Source: Anthopleura xanthogrammica
Taxonomy: Eukaryota > Cnidaria > Anthozoa > Actiniaria > Actiniidae
DNA: 64,000 nt
Direction: 5' to 3'
NCBI GenBank assembly: GCA_964019055.1
Contig: OZ025209.1
Location: 16,456,351 to 16,520,350, forward strand
Shown here: positions 41,401-52,478 of the stretch, piece by piece
Position numbering within the stretch: the stretch's first letter is position 1
How the letters are laid out: each line of letters opens with the position of its first letter
Translations under genes and position numbers: made by a program
The notes under the pieces: model-generated
Seen by the model: the letters and a program-made list of their open reading frames with translations, nothing else
What the model was told of the DNA's origin: nothing
The model's database searches: none

Positions 41401-41887
41401 GAACTTAGGCGGGCGAAAATATTTTAGCTATAAAACGCTAAAATCCATGACAAAGCCTCGAAATCCGTGGATTTTAGATTCCTTTTTTAAATAAACTCGT
41501 AGTTAGCAACCGCTCTATGACAACATCAAATGGCTCAAATGTTTTTGTTATAATTGTTGAAAATTGCTGCGAAAACACTTTAATGGTTTCTGAGAGTTGA
41601 ACATATATTAGTTATGGAACTCTAATACTTTTACTAATCAAAGCGGTAACATCCGTGTTTTAAATATATATATATGAGAAAAATTTACAGTATTTTTTAC
41701 ATAAAGTATTTAAAATACCTTAGTTTTTAAATGGTGAATGGTTTTCCAATATGTCTCCTTGCTAAGCTAACGTTTGAATGGCCTCAGTTTTCCAACTTAG
41801 CCAAAAGAATAATTTTCACCGCATTTTTGTAAACTTAGAACTGATTTAAGATATATAATTGTAGTGTTTTTATATAAGTGGATATAT

Positions 41888-43832
41888 TTATTGCATTGGT
41901 TTGGTTGTAGTTTCAGTGATTTGTGGAGTAAAGTTCATCATTTTTTCGCCTTCTCGTTGTGATGGAGGGAGTTGTTGTTTAGCTTCTTCGGGTTTTGTAT
42001 CGGTTCTTTTTGTCGCGCTGACTGAAGCACCGTTGCTTTTGTCCTTGGATGTATTTGTAGAACTATCTGGCTTCTCTTTATCTCCAGGCTTTGTGTCCTT
42101 CTTTTTCCATTTCATTCTCCGGTTTTGAAACCAAGTTTTGACCTGTGCTTCATTGAGACCTAAGATTTGAGCTAGTTTGGCCCGGCTTGTCGAATCCAAG
42201 TATTTCTGTTCAGAAAATGTCTTCTCGAGAACTCGAAGCTGCAGGTCTGTGAAGACTGTGCGAGATTTTCGGCATTTTCTTCCACTGGGAGTACGAAGAC
42301 TTGGTTTTACACGAAAATACACTGGAAGGCTGTGTAAAACGTCGCTTCTTGGGTCATTTGCTGAATAAAAAAAAGCACAAAAACAATCAGTAAATGTGAC
42401 TATAGATTAGCGAAAGAAAATGAAAAACAATTCGCCCGTCTTTTAAAGTCTTATTCGTATTTTGAATTGCTCTGAGAAATTTAGGTGTGTAAAAATATCA
42501 AAACTTGTATTCAAAGAAGGAAAGCGAATTCGAAAGAATACCGGCAGCTCAGTTGGCGACTGAGAAAAGGACAATTAACTTCTACATTTTAACAACAACA
42601 AAAAAAACTAAGAAAATCAGTAAAACAATGTCTGGTTTGTTTAAAACAACATAATGAGAAGAAAGAATAAAGGCAGAAATGTAACTGAATTTCATGAAGC
42701 GAAATGAATTTTCCGTCGACTCGAGGTGGATGGATTTCATGAACTCCAGAAGAAACATAAAATAAATAAACTACGATAAAATCTTTTCTAGACAACTTGG
42801 AAAAGTATGAATAGGATTCTGTCAGTAAAAACAGGAAGATTCTAATAACAATTATGCCACAGTTTTTGCTGAAATTCTACAATGGATTTTCGAGTGAAAT
42901 AATGGAGTTTCCTTCGACTTTGTCCGCGAGTGAAAATCTTTTCCGGGCCAAGTGTCCTCACACTAATTTGCTAAAAGTCTTAATAGAAGAAATGAAAGCT
43001 TTTCTTTGTGAGATTTCTTTTCGCCTTTAGTCATTTCAATACAAATACAAAAAACAAATACACTTAAAGTCATAAATCCAAAATGTTTACTTAAGAACGC
43101 TCTGTCTTTTGCCACCTTTCGCTTGGAAAGCATTCGTTTACTTTTCACGGTTAAAAATCCCTAAATGATGGATTTTGAGCGAGCTAGATGGCTCGTTTAA
43201 GCTTTCAAATTTCCCTAAAGTATCTTGGTTATTTTGTAAAATGCCAAAATAGGCGATAACTGGTTGGATTTAATTGCTAATTTACGAATTTCATTATTTT
43301 AAAAAACGCCACAATTTTTGGACAGAAGTGTTCTAAACGACTGTGTCAGCGCCGTGCTAACCATTCTTGGAACTTTTTTAAAAACGAAATAAAGTTTGTT
43401 TTCAACAATTTGGTGAGGAAAATTTGCATTATTCTTTAAAAAAATTGTACAAATCTTTTTGAAAAAATAGTCCAAGTTTCTCATGAAAAAAAAGGTTACC
43501 CCGTAAACTGTCTTTGAAAAAGAGGATACATTCAATATTTGGGTGTTTCACTTACTCTGGGCTTGTCCTGGTTTTGGTAAAGAGTTATGGGACAAAAACG
43601 GTGGCATTCCACAATCAAACGAGCTGTGAGGAGATGGCTTTCTGGGGCATACATCTTGATAATGACTGCCTTGTTTAGGTACCCAAGAATAGGACTGCGA
43701 TGTAGAGGAACCACAGATATTGTCACTCATCATGTGTGGAGTGTTGTACTTGGGTTGTGGTACAACTACATTGCTGTGCGGAACATAGTGAGGTGATTGT
43801 TGATAAAACAGGAAAGGATCTTGGTAAAACAT
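41888..43832 (-). CDS. Homeobox protein, ANTP class, BarX-like (paralogue B)
   Basis: Two exons, complement: 43556..43832 (ATG at 43832) and 41888..42360; the intron is 1,195 bp, phase 1; 249 aa. The N-terminus [20 protein letters not shown] matches paralogue A (MFYQDP-LFY). The middle is Ser/Pro/His-rich. The linker [20 protein letters not shown] precedes the homeodomain at about residues 121-180 ([20 protein letters not shown] ... [16 protein letters not shown]). Within 56 homeodomain residues I count five differences from paralogue A, none in the recognition helix core. The C-terminal tail is longer (about 70 residues), Lys/Thr/Ser-rich, then Gln/Pro-rich. Its role is inferred as a DNA-binding transcription factor. 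The close homeodomain with diverged flanks fits a lineage duplication followed by divergence outside the DNA-binding domain. Confidence 0.9.
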
Positions 43833-44198
43833 CTTGGATGGCTCAGGTTCGTTCTACTGCTCCGTATCGCGAGGTTGGTATTAAAGTTCTGCTGTACTAA
43901 GACTTCAGTCTTTAAATGGCTTCCTAAGTTCCTTGACGGCTATTAGCTCTTTCGTCATGATTGACAGCTTTAGGCATTTCTTATTCAAACAAACGGACTT
44001 TGTGCTGGCTTTATTAAGCGTTTTAGGGCTCCAATTTTAGAGTCAAATGCATTAATGAAAAGCCCCGGCCTGTCTCATTTGTCATTTAAAAGGGGCCGAA
44101 ATAGACTTGAAATAGTCTTTATTACCTCTCGTCACATTACAAACTCAATTAAGGGAGCTCGTTATTCACTTATTGCTTATTATACTACGGGCCATACT

Positions 44199-44248
44199 GC
44201 CAATTATATCTCATTATCTTGGAGATAATCGAAGGCGGAATTCAATTA
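44199..44248 (-). promoter_or_regulatory. Conserved non-coding block upstream of homeobox paralogue B
   Basis: This is the counterpart of 27913-27960: CCAATTAT, TCATTATCTTGGAGATAATC, GAAGGCGGAATTCAATTA. It lies about 370 bp upstream of the ATG at 43832, in the same orientation relative to the gene. TTATC and GATAA here form an imperfect palindrome (TTATCTTGGAGATAA). Confidence 0.65.
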
Positions 44249-44547
44249 CAATGTTGAACAAAACCTCTTAAAAGCGTTGGGGGAAGTTGTGCAGTTTTGA
44301 AGGTGAAGTTTCATAGGTTCCTAAAGGGTGGAACAATGAAGGCTATTCTACTACGCAAACACCAACATCCTTTCAAAATGAGATTCCTTTTCCTCTTTCT
44401 TTCTGGGGTTTAGGAAGTAAAATGGGTTCTGTAAGAAACGAGGGTAATCTTAACTGGAATTGAATAATAAAAATAAGCAAGGGAAAAGTAAAAATAAAAA
44501 AAGGTAAACGAGAAGCTATATTAAAAGAAGAACTGAAAGTTGGAAAA

Positions 44548-44817
<270 letters not shown>

Positions 44818-44939
44818 GAAGAAAAAGATCAAAGATCAAAGAAGTAAAAATAAGAAAGATAAACAAGAAGTCATATCAATTATGAAAGAAGAAGAAAAAT
44901 AAATAAATAAAAAAAACCAGTATGTCGACAAGAAGTTTA

Positions 44940-45240
44940 CAAGAAGTTGGAAAAGAAGAGAAAATTTTTGCAGTCAAGAAAGGAAACCATTAAAGTGCAA
45001 AAAAGGAAAGAATGAAAAAGTAGAAAACAAAGAAGAAGAAGAATTATGAAGAAGAAGAACAATAAGAAAAACAAGAACAACAAGAACAAGAACAAGAAGA
45101 AGGAGAAGAACAAGGGGCTAGAACAAGAAGACCAAAAAGAACAAGAAGAATAGCAAGAACAACAGGAACAAGAAGAAGGAGAACAAGAAGAACAACAAAA
45201 AGAAGAAGAAACAACAAGAAGAACAAGAAGAAGAAACACA
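44940..45240 (+). repeat. Purine-rich, low-complexity tract (GAA/ACAAGAA)
   Basis: About 300 bp composed mostly of AAGAAGAA and AACAAGAACAAG, with few pyrimidines other than C. It is low-complexity and non-coding by appearance. Confidence 0.8.
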
Positions 45241-48185
45241 AATAACGAGTAACAAAAAATTTCAATTCATTTCTCCACAAAGCAAGTCTCTTTTGAACGA
45301 AGGAGTTTCACACTTGATTACAATGAAAACTGAGGAACGTTGTCAATAGTGTAAGGTGTCATTAGCTAAAGAGCCATGAAAAAGTCAAAAGATTTTTCTA
45401 TGTTCGTAAAACAAAAGTCGCACTGGCACACATTTGTCATCAATGCGATTTTGCCTCGTGTGGCAAAGAGAGAGAAGTACTTATTTGCAGACAATAAGAA
45501 GAAAATGATACCCTATCGAGGTAGGGGGTAGTTTTTTGTTCTTTTTTAATGTCTTTAAGCCTTTATTCCCGGGTTTTTAAAGAGAATTTTTAAACGGAGA
45601 CCAAATAGGGCTAGAAGTACTTGGACGTCTTTAGCAGTCTGTGGGGAAGGTCGTTACCGGGTCGTTTGGCGAGGCCTTAGAAAAATTAAATAACTCATTG
45701 AATCCTTGGAAACAATACATTCTACAAGTAAAACGAAAATTGCTGGGGAAAAAATATTTCATAAAATTGCACCATTTTACTTTCAGACCTTAAGATCTTT
45801 TATAATTTTCTCTCGGATATCTTAAATAAACTTTATGAATCCTATTCTAAGTAGGTTTAACGCGAAATCTAGTCATTAAAAAGTTTGAATTTTAAAAAGC
45901 AATCACTGTTTTCAAATTGATATTTTGAAACAGACGGCAAAGTTTCGATAAATGGTTGTGTTAGAGGATTATAAACGGTTCAAATATGACTTATTTTTTC
46001 AAAAATAATCTTTTAAATTTTCTTAAATATTCATTTTTAGTCGTTTTTATGTATTAAAACCTCGATTAAGAGCACTTGAAGAGGTTTATAGTTGTACTCT
46101 AACTTCTCCAATAAGTCGTTCACTTTGCCTTGAATCAACAATCTAGATACGATCTTGACAACTTAAAAAACACAATTTCTTCTTTCTTGAACCATTTAGT
46201 CTGTGATTTCTAACTCCTCGTAGACAAAACCAATCACTTTAGTAATATTTTGATTTTAGAATTATAAGATGATAAGAAAATAACGGCGGGCGATGTCGAG
46301 CTCGAGTTTTAGATTAGAAGGACATCACGGAAACCTAGCTTCAACTAACACATACTTTCTGTCCATGGTCTTTGATCGAGAGGTTCTTTGAATATTATTT
46401 TTATATGTAGATGAATTGGTTGCCCTTTACTGGAATAGTTTTGTAAGGACATGTTTAATTAGGAGACGGAGTGGTTTTAAGAGCCTGAAAGCGAACAATG
46501 GTTATTGCAGGTGGCGTTCAGTTGTAAACCATGAAGAGGACGAAGTAGTTAAAGTGAGCCATGATCTCTAGAAACCAATGAAAGCACTGAGAAGAAAGAT
46601 AGAAAACTGAGCGAAACGTTTCATTGACTCGCGTAACAAACTAGAATCAGTGCCAAGATATCCAAGCTTTAAATACAAGAACAATCTAGGGATGTTTCTT
46701 AACTACGAACATAATTTTCAAAGTTGAGAACGAGTAAATAAACTTAAAACATCTGAAAGAACTGTTTATGAGATGTTGAATGTAGTTATTGTTAAGAATA
46801 TGGCCTCAAGCGTTCGTTCAGTTAGTGTTAATATATACACAAATTGTACTCAAAATTTCTGTTAACGAAAGTATAATAACTAAACCAAAAGTTTCTTTTT
46901 CTTCCTGTCTATAATGAGTGTATTTTGGAGTCGTAAAAAGAAGTCTAGAAGTTCATTGTAACCTGGATTGAACAAACATAGCTAGGCAGTGCTAATGTCT
47001 GCGTGATGTGTGCGTAGTTGGAAAAATGGGTTTAAATAATGAACACTGCATAATAATGAACACTATATACTGATCACTTTTTGACAGTAACACTATATAA
47101 ACTAATAAAAAAAGAATTGAATACAAATAAAATATCAAATAATAATGATATATATCAATCCATAGGTCATTCAGTTTTTCTGTGATGTGATCATGCTGTA
47201 GCAAAGCTTCAAGAATAAACGAAGCCAGTCGTTTCCGGTTGCGTGAGCTTTCGTCCTCCAAGATGTTTGGGCATTGTTTTTGCAATTTTTGTCTTTCTTT
47301 TCAAACATCCCTGGAAAATCCAGGGAACAGAGCTGTAGTGTTAATAAACGCAATAGTATTTAGTTCTTAGTTTTAATTTTTTGACTTCAAATGTCAATAC
47401 TGCAGACTTGTAAACATCCGTGTTTGAGCCGGAGGAACTGACTAAATGTAATACAGAATTGAATTTCCATCTCAACTCGAGAGGTAGCTCGATTTGAAAC
47501 GAAATTTCTAGAAACACCCTGCGATTTACGATTAAAAATGGATGTAAAAATATTTATGGCGTAAAAAATACGTTATTCGTGAAAACGTGAGTTTATAACG
47601 ACGACACGTGCATGTAGCACTAACTAACCACTCTAAGGAGCGAAAAATAAAAACCATTAAAGCTGTTAATTAAAGGGCAATAAAAACGAGAAATGACTTT
47701 ATAAACAACAATTAGTTGCTTTTTGAGAAAATGATGGTAATTATGGTGTAACTGCGTCTGTGGAGCCACACTGACCCTACAATGAGATAAGGAGTAACTG
47801 CTACGCGTAGATGCTGTTAAATATATAAATAATAGTCATAAATGAGGTAAGAAACGCGGCAAAATGTCTCCTTAAGAACTTTGTCTTCCTAGTTCAAGTG
47901 GGATAAGTTTGTTTGCTAACATGTTATGAATGATTATTGAGTTGTATCCTGTAGTGAGTGAAGACTGATATACAGCAAGACGTTATGAAGGAAGTCGTCT
48001 AAAGGAAAGATCGAGGGGGGATGAATAAACGAACGAAAGAACAACAAAATGAGCAAAAGCACGCACTGGAAAAAAAAATTATCTCCTTATTTTTACATCG
48101 AACATGCAAGGAGTAATTTCTCTTGGTCTTCCGGACCAGAGGCTCATGACTAAAGCACTTGACAACAGATCGAATTGGAATCAGT

Positions 48186-48300
48186 TAGGAGGAAAACCGG
48201 AGAACCCGAAGAAAAACCATCGAAGCACAGGAGAGAACCTACAAGCAACTTTACTCCCGGACGCATTAGCACCACACACCACATGTGCTTCAAGAAAGGA
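48186..48300 (-). mobile_element. SINE body fragment
   Basis: GGAGGAAAACCGGAGAACCC, then GAAGAAAAACC, CACAGGAGAGAACCTACAAG and a C-G-rich GGACGCA segment. On the minus strand this is the GGTTTTTCTTCGGGTTCTCC-GGTTTTCCTCC body that, from memory, follows the tRNA-like head of an abundant cnidarian SINE. The head is not recognisable. The 86-codon frame across it is a by-product of the repeat. Confidence 0.55.
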
Positions 48301-49473
48301 AATTGTTGAGCGGATGAACGCGGAACGAACGAACGAGCGAGGGAAGAAATCGCGGAATGTTTGATTGGAGGAATGGACGGACGGACGGACGGACGAAAGA
48401 GCATACGGTTTATTAGTCGCTAGATTAAACGAACGATTCAGTGTATCGGTGAACGAACAAAAAATCTGAATAAATGCTATGACGTATTCAAACATTTTGG
48501 TTGGTTGGTTTTTGGTTTTCGTAGCCCAAATCTTGCCGAGTTCAAAGTCTCATGTTTGAAGTATAACAGTATAATATGTATAGTATAGAATAACATTTCA
48601 CATTCTGATTGAACAAGTTTTTAAGCTACAGTCATTGCACACAGCGGTACTTCAATAACGCGGTCACGTGAACATAATTCGCTATATTGGAAGTTAAAGT
48701 TATCAATGCAAAAGATAACATACCCAGTTACATTTTGCTTCATTAGCAAAAATCGAATTTATTTCTAGCAACAGAACAATAAAAGGACAAGAAAGTTGGT
48801 CGCCATTTTGATTCACCACAAGATATGGCGACTATGACGTCACATGCGCTCCATGGCGAAAATGGTCATGTGACATGCATGTCAGCCACTAGTCTTTTTT
48901 TCAGTAACTTAAAAATTACATTAAGTTAGACGTTCCTGTCAACTGTTTACTCTTAAATGCTTTTGAAATAGCTGTACACATGGGGTTAACATCCTTCAGA
49001 CAAGCTTGACTTTGTACATTACGTGGTGCTGGAATATTCACTCACACATTTCGTACGGCGATGACAGAAAAAAATGAACAAAATACACAAAAATAATAAA
49101 TACAGAAAAACATAAAAATCATTTGCGTAAGTCTCGCCTTCAACATTGGTAGTGCAGTTTTAAGGTAAGGTCTTTTTTTCAAAATGGGTTCCGCATTGAT
49201 TAGCATCCGATGTAAGAATGCTTCAAGTACTAAACTCTTCAAAAAAATTTGGACTGAATGCTGGGAGATTAGGAAAGGAGAAAGCTACGCTGAAAACACA
49301 TGAGAGGTGAAGTAGTTTGTACAGACACGCAGTACCAAATACGAAAACAGAAACAAATACTGTTAGGTTAATCACCGACGCTTACATGCATATATGGTTA
49401 TAATGAATCAACTCAACCAGTTACGAAGCGTAAAACCAGCCCAACTAACATACAGAAACATGGTCACATTCTC

Positions 49474-49905
49474 ACGACCAATCACAAATTAAACCAATCA
49501 GAATCGTAGATATAGTGATATTCTTTCATCCAATCACTGATTGCGAAATCAGCATTCAACCAATCAGAATCGTAGATATAGTGACATTCTTTCAACCAAT
49601 CAGATTGCGCAACCAGCGCCGGTTAAACCAATCAGAATCATAGATATAGTGATATTCTTTCAACAAATCACTGATTGCGAAATCAGCATTCAACCAATCA
49701 GAATCGTAGATATAGTGACATTCTTTCAACCAATCAGATTGCGCAACCAGCGCCGGATAAACCAATCAGAATTGTAGATACAGTAACAATCTTTCAAACA
49801 ATCACAAACGATTTTGCAACCAGCGTTCAACCAATCAGAATCGTAGATATAGTGAGATTCTTTCAACCAATCAGATTGCGCAACCAGTAATCCACCAATC
49901 AGAAT
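49474..49905 (+). repeat. Minisatellite carrying about a dozen CCAATCA motifs
   Basis: Units such as AACCAATCAGAATCGTAGAT-ATAGTGACATTCTTTC alternate with AACCAATCAGATTGCGCAAC-CAGCG. The higher-order period is about 130 bp (compare 49555-49625 with 49690-49755). I count about twelve exact CCAATCA copies plus decayed ones (AACAAATCAC, AACAATCAC). CCAAT is the NF-Y core, but the motif may only be part of the repeat unit. Confidence 0.85.
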
Positions 49906-51205
49906 CATGAAAATGATGGTCACGTTTACGCCATAAAAGGAATATTTCTTGGAACAACTGGTTCTTCTCCATTCCCCCTCCCCTCTGAGACTACATACCA
50001 AATACTCTAACTCTTCCTCCATATGATTAAAGAACGTAAAATGTACATTTTAGGGAACAAATTAAAATATTAGCTAATTACTTAAAGTAGATTAGATATC
50101 CTGTAGGTTTCAAGGAAGTGAATGATTAATTAGAGCACTATCAATAATATCAATATAATAATAATAATATTAATAACCATATATTTTTGGCTGTTTCAAC
50201 TTACTCTTTCAATTTTCTAAATATGTTTCTCTTAATAATTTCGTAGATGGATTTAATAAATCTTTCCTCCCTTCCCCCAAAAGTACTGATAATCGCATTT
50301 CATAATGCAGTCATTTCGGATTCTTAAAAACACTATTTGACCATTACATACTGGAATTCGTTCACTTTATGCCAAGGACTTTTAAAATTATTTTAACATC
50401 AAAGAACAGGTCATTTACACAAGACGGTTTGAGGTTGTCTATTAGTGACGTCATAGTTCTCATCATGGTGGTTATGACATCATTTTGACGTGATGTGTCT
50501 GCCTTCTCTACTGGATATAGTTGCAGTCATGGATGCATGAATTTGCGTTTAAGATCAAGTTGTTTGTAGGACTGAATTCATTGATGTTTGTAAGTTCCTA
50601 TACGAGGATGCTGAAGAACATGCAACGCGTTGTAGTTCACAAACCTAATAACGCCAAGCAAAAAAAAAAAAAGTTTCATATTTCCTTCAACAAGACGGTA
50701 ACGAATGCATACTACATAAGAACCCGAACATTTTGCTAGTCTATTTTGAACCAGTCATTAAATTCATCTCCATAATTCCATGCACCGATTTTCGTTACCA
50801 GTCTTGCTCGGAATACCGGAAGTAGGATTTGCGTGCTCAGACCATTCTTGTTTTTCAATGACCAGTCCTTTGAAGCTCTTAAGATCTCTTACCCCAGGAT
50901 AAAAAGAAAATTTAAATGATTTGATGTCTTATTCAAAGGCAAACAGACAAAAATCATATCAAGTAGCCCGATAAGAATATTCTCGATCCATAATCTAACC
51001 AAGCTTCAAGTACTTGCGCCCTATTCTAATTATATGACATACATTTATACTGGTATTTTTGAGTAAGGGTCTTGAGTCAGTAGAATAGAACAATACATAC
51101 TTTACAAGTCACGTGAGTAATATTTCGCCCTCCAACTTTGCACATGCGTCAGAAAAACCAATAATTCAAAGTATCAAATGCTCGACAAAAATGTGACTGA
51201 CGAAC

Positions 51206-51331
51206 ACTTGTTTCCGTAGCCCAAAGTGCCCTTCGTCGAGAAAGGACTGGAATCGATTCTAGGGTTGTGTAGGTTTAGGGTTAGATTCCAGTCCTCTCTC
51301 GACAAGGGCATTTTGGGCTATGGAAACAAGT
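51206..51331. mobile_element. Palindromic MITE-like element
   Basis: The left arm, ACTTGTTTCCGTAGCCCAAA-GTGCCCTTCGTCGAG, pairs with the right arm read on the other strand, ACTTGTTTCCATAGCCCAAA-ATGCCCTTGTCGAGAG. Pairing continues through GGACTGGAATC, giving about 48 bp of terminal inverted repeat around a 25 bp GGGTT-rich loop. No coding capacity. Confidence 0.75.
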
Positions 51332-52478
51332 ATGTACCGACAAATGTAGGTTCGTAAAATCTTGTTCTTAAATGCTTTAAACTGTCTCATTATTATTGAA
51401 TAATTCGTTCCGCAGAGCAAATAATATGCGTGAGAATTTATATTTCACGTCACGCAATCTCATACCCAATGCTTTTAACCAAACATTTTTGATTAATAAA
51501 TATTATCAAAAATATCCGCGCATGGGCAGATTGGACAGGAATCCAGATTTAGGATGAAAGGCGAAATCTTAAGCAGGTGACAAATAGTTGTCTTCGGCTT
51601 TCGCCATCTTCAACGTATCTACAAAATTAACCAAATTATATCCCCAACCAGCCTTCTACAATAGCACTTTGTACATTGCAACAGACGTTATCTTACAGGG
51701 TTTTACTCTCAATACGCACTTAGTTATCAACACAGACAAGGTATTGCGGGACTCCTGTGGTAAGATCACCACTGGTAATCCACTTCATAATTTTTGGAAT
51801 TATCATTTCAAGTTGTCTGTCTGTGATGACAGCTAAGAATGTACTTAGATTACTTTAGTATGAGTGTATATCTACAACAGGGTTGGAAGGAGTTTAAAGG
51901 TTGTAAGAATATAGAATATTTGGGTCAATGGAAAGGAAATCTAGAGGAAAAGAACAGTAGATTTACAATCATACAAAATCATTCAAACCTAGAAATTTAC
52001 AGTAGGAATCGAGAAAGACAACATTCCGATCATGCGCAATAAGAAACTTCAATATTTGACGCTTCTACTATACTGCGCATGCACGAGACAATCGTCTAAA
52101 TCACGTTGCTTCTAAGATATATCGATTAAAAATTGCGTGATATTTTCACGGGCGCGACACATCAGCGTTTACACGATCGATGTCACGCAAAATCGAAAAG
52201 TTGTCACGGAATTTGAATCCAGCAAATAGAAGCGAGCACGTCAGCCTTTTTATCAGCCATATTAAATTCTTTCGTCACGTACAGCCGCGCAATAATTTAG
52301 GCAAGTAGAAGCACGCATGATAAAGACAAACACATGCACTGCGCATGTGCATATTCTACCTCATCACGTGATCTAGTCCGTATTTTTACAGCAAAGTGAC
52401 TGCTGATTACTAAACCTGCGGACTCGCTTAGCCTCATTTCTACGTATTTACATAAGGCTACTGGTATTCCGTGCAAGA

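Larger units (their letters stand above)
27466..41887. other. 14.4 kb gap between the two homeobox paralogues, no gene seen
   Basis: Apart from the upstream sequence of paralogue A, this interval shows no exon I can assign to a family. It contains the ATG-triplet and GGTGTT arrays (31208-31608), a telomere-like degenerate stretch (33515-33550, GGTTAGGATTAGGGTATAG), a duplicated ACGGACAC-type motif (34255-34420), a G-run (35437-35470), and copies of a GGAAGCCATTT-containing repeat (about 32694, 34605 and, inverted, 36678). Scattered short (A/T)n and (GAAA)n runs are also present. Confidence 0.6.

Noticed and set aside
48104..48364. 86-codon plus-strand ORF
   Set aside because: It lies across a SINE body and a GGAC repeat; the sequence is better explained by the repeat.
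49541..49890. ORFs with RNQHSTNQNRRYSDIL repeats
   Set aside because: These are frames of the CCAATCA minisatellite.
51588..51836. 82-codon plus-strand ORF
   Set aside because: No motif, no neighbour exon and no family resemblance.
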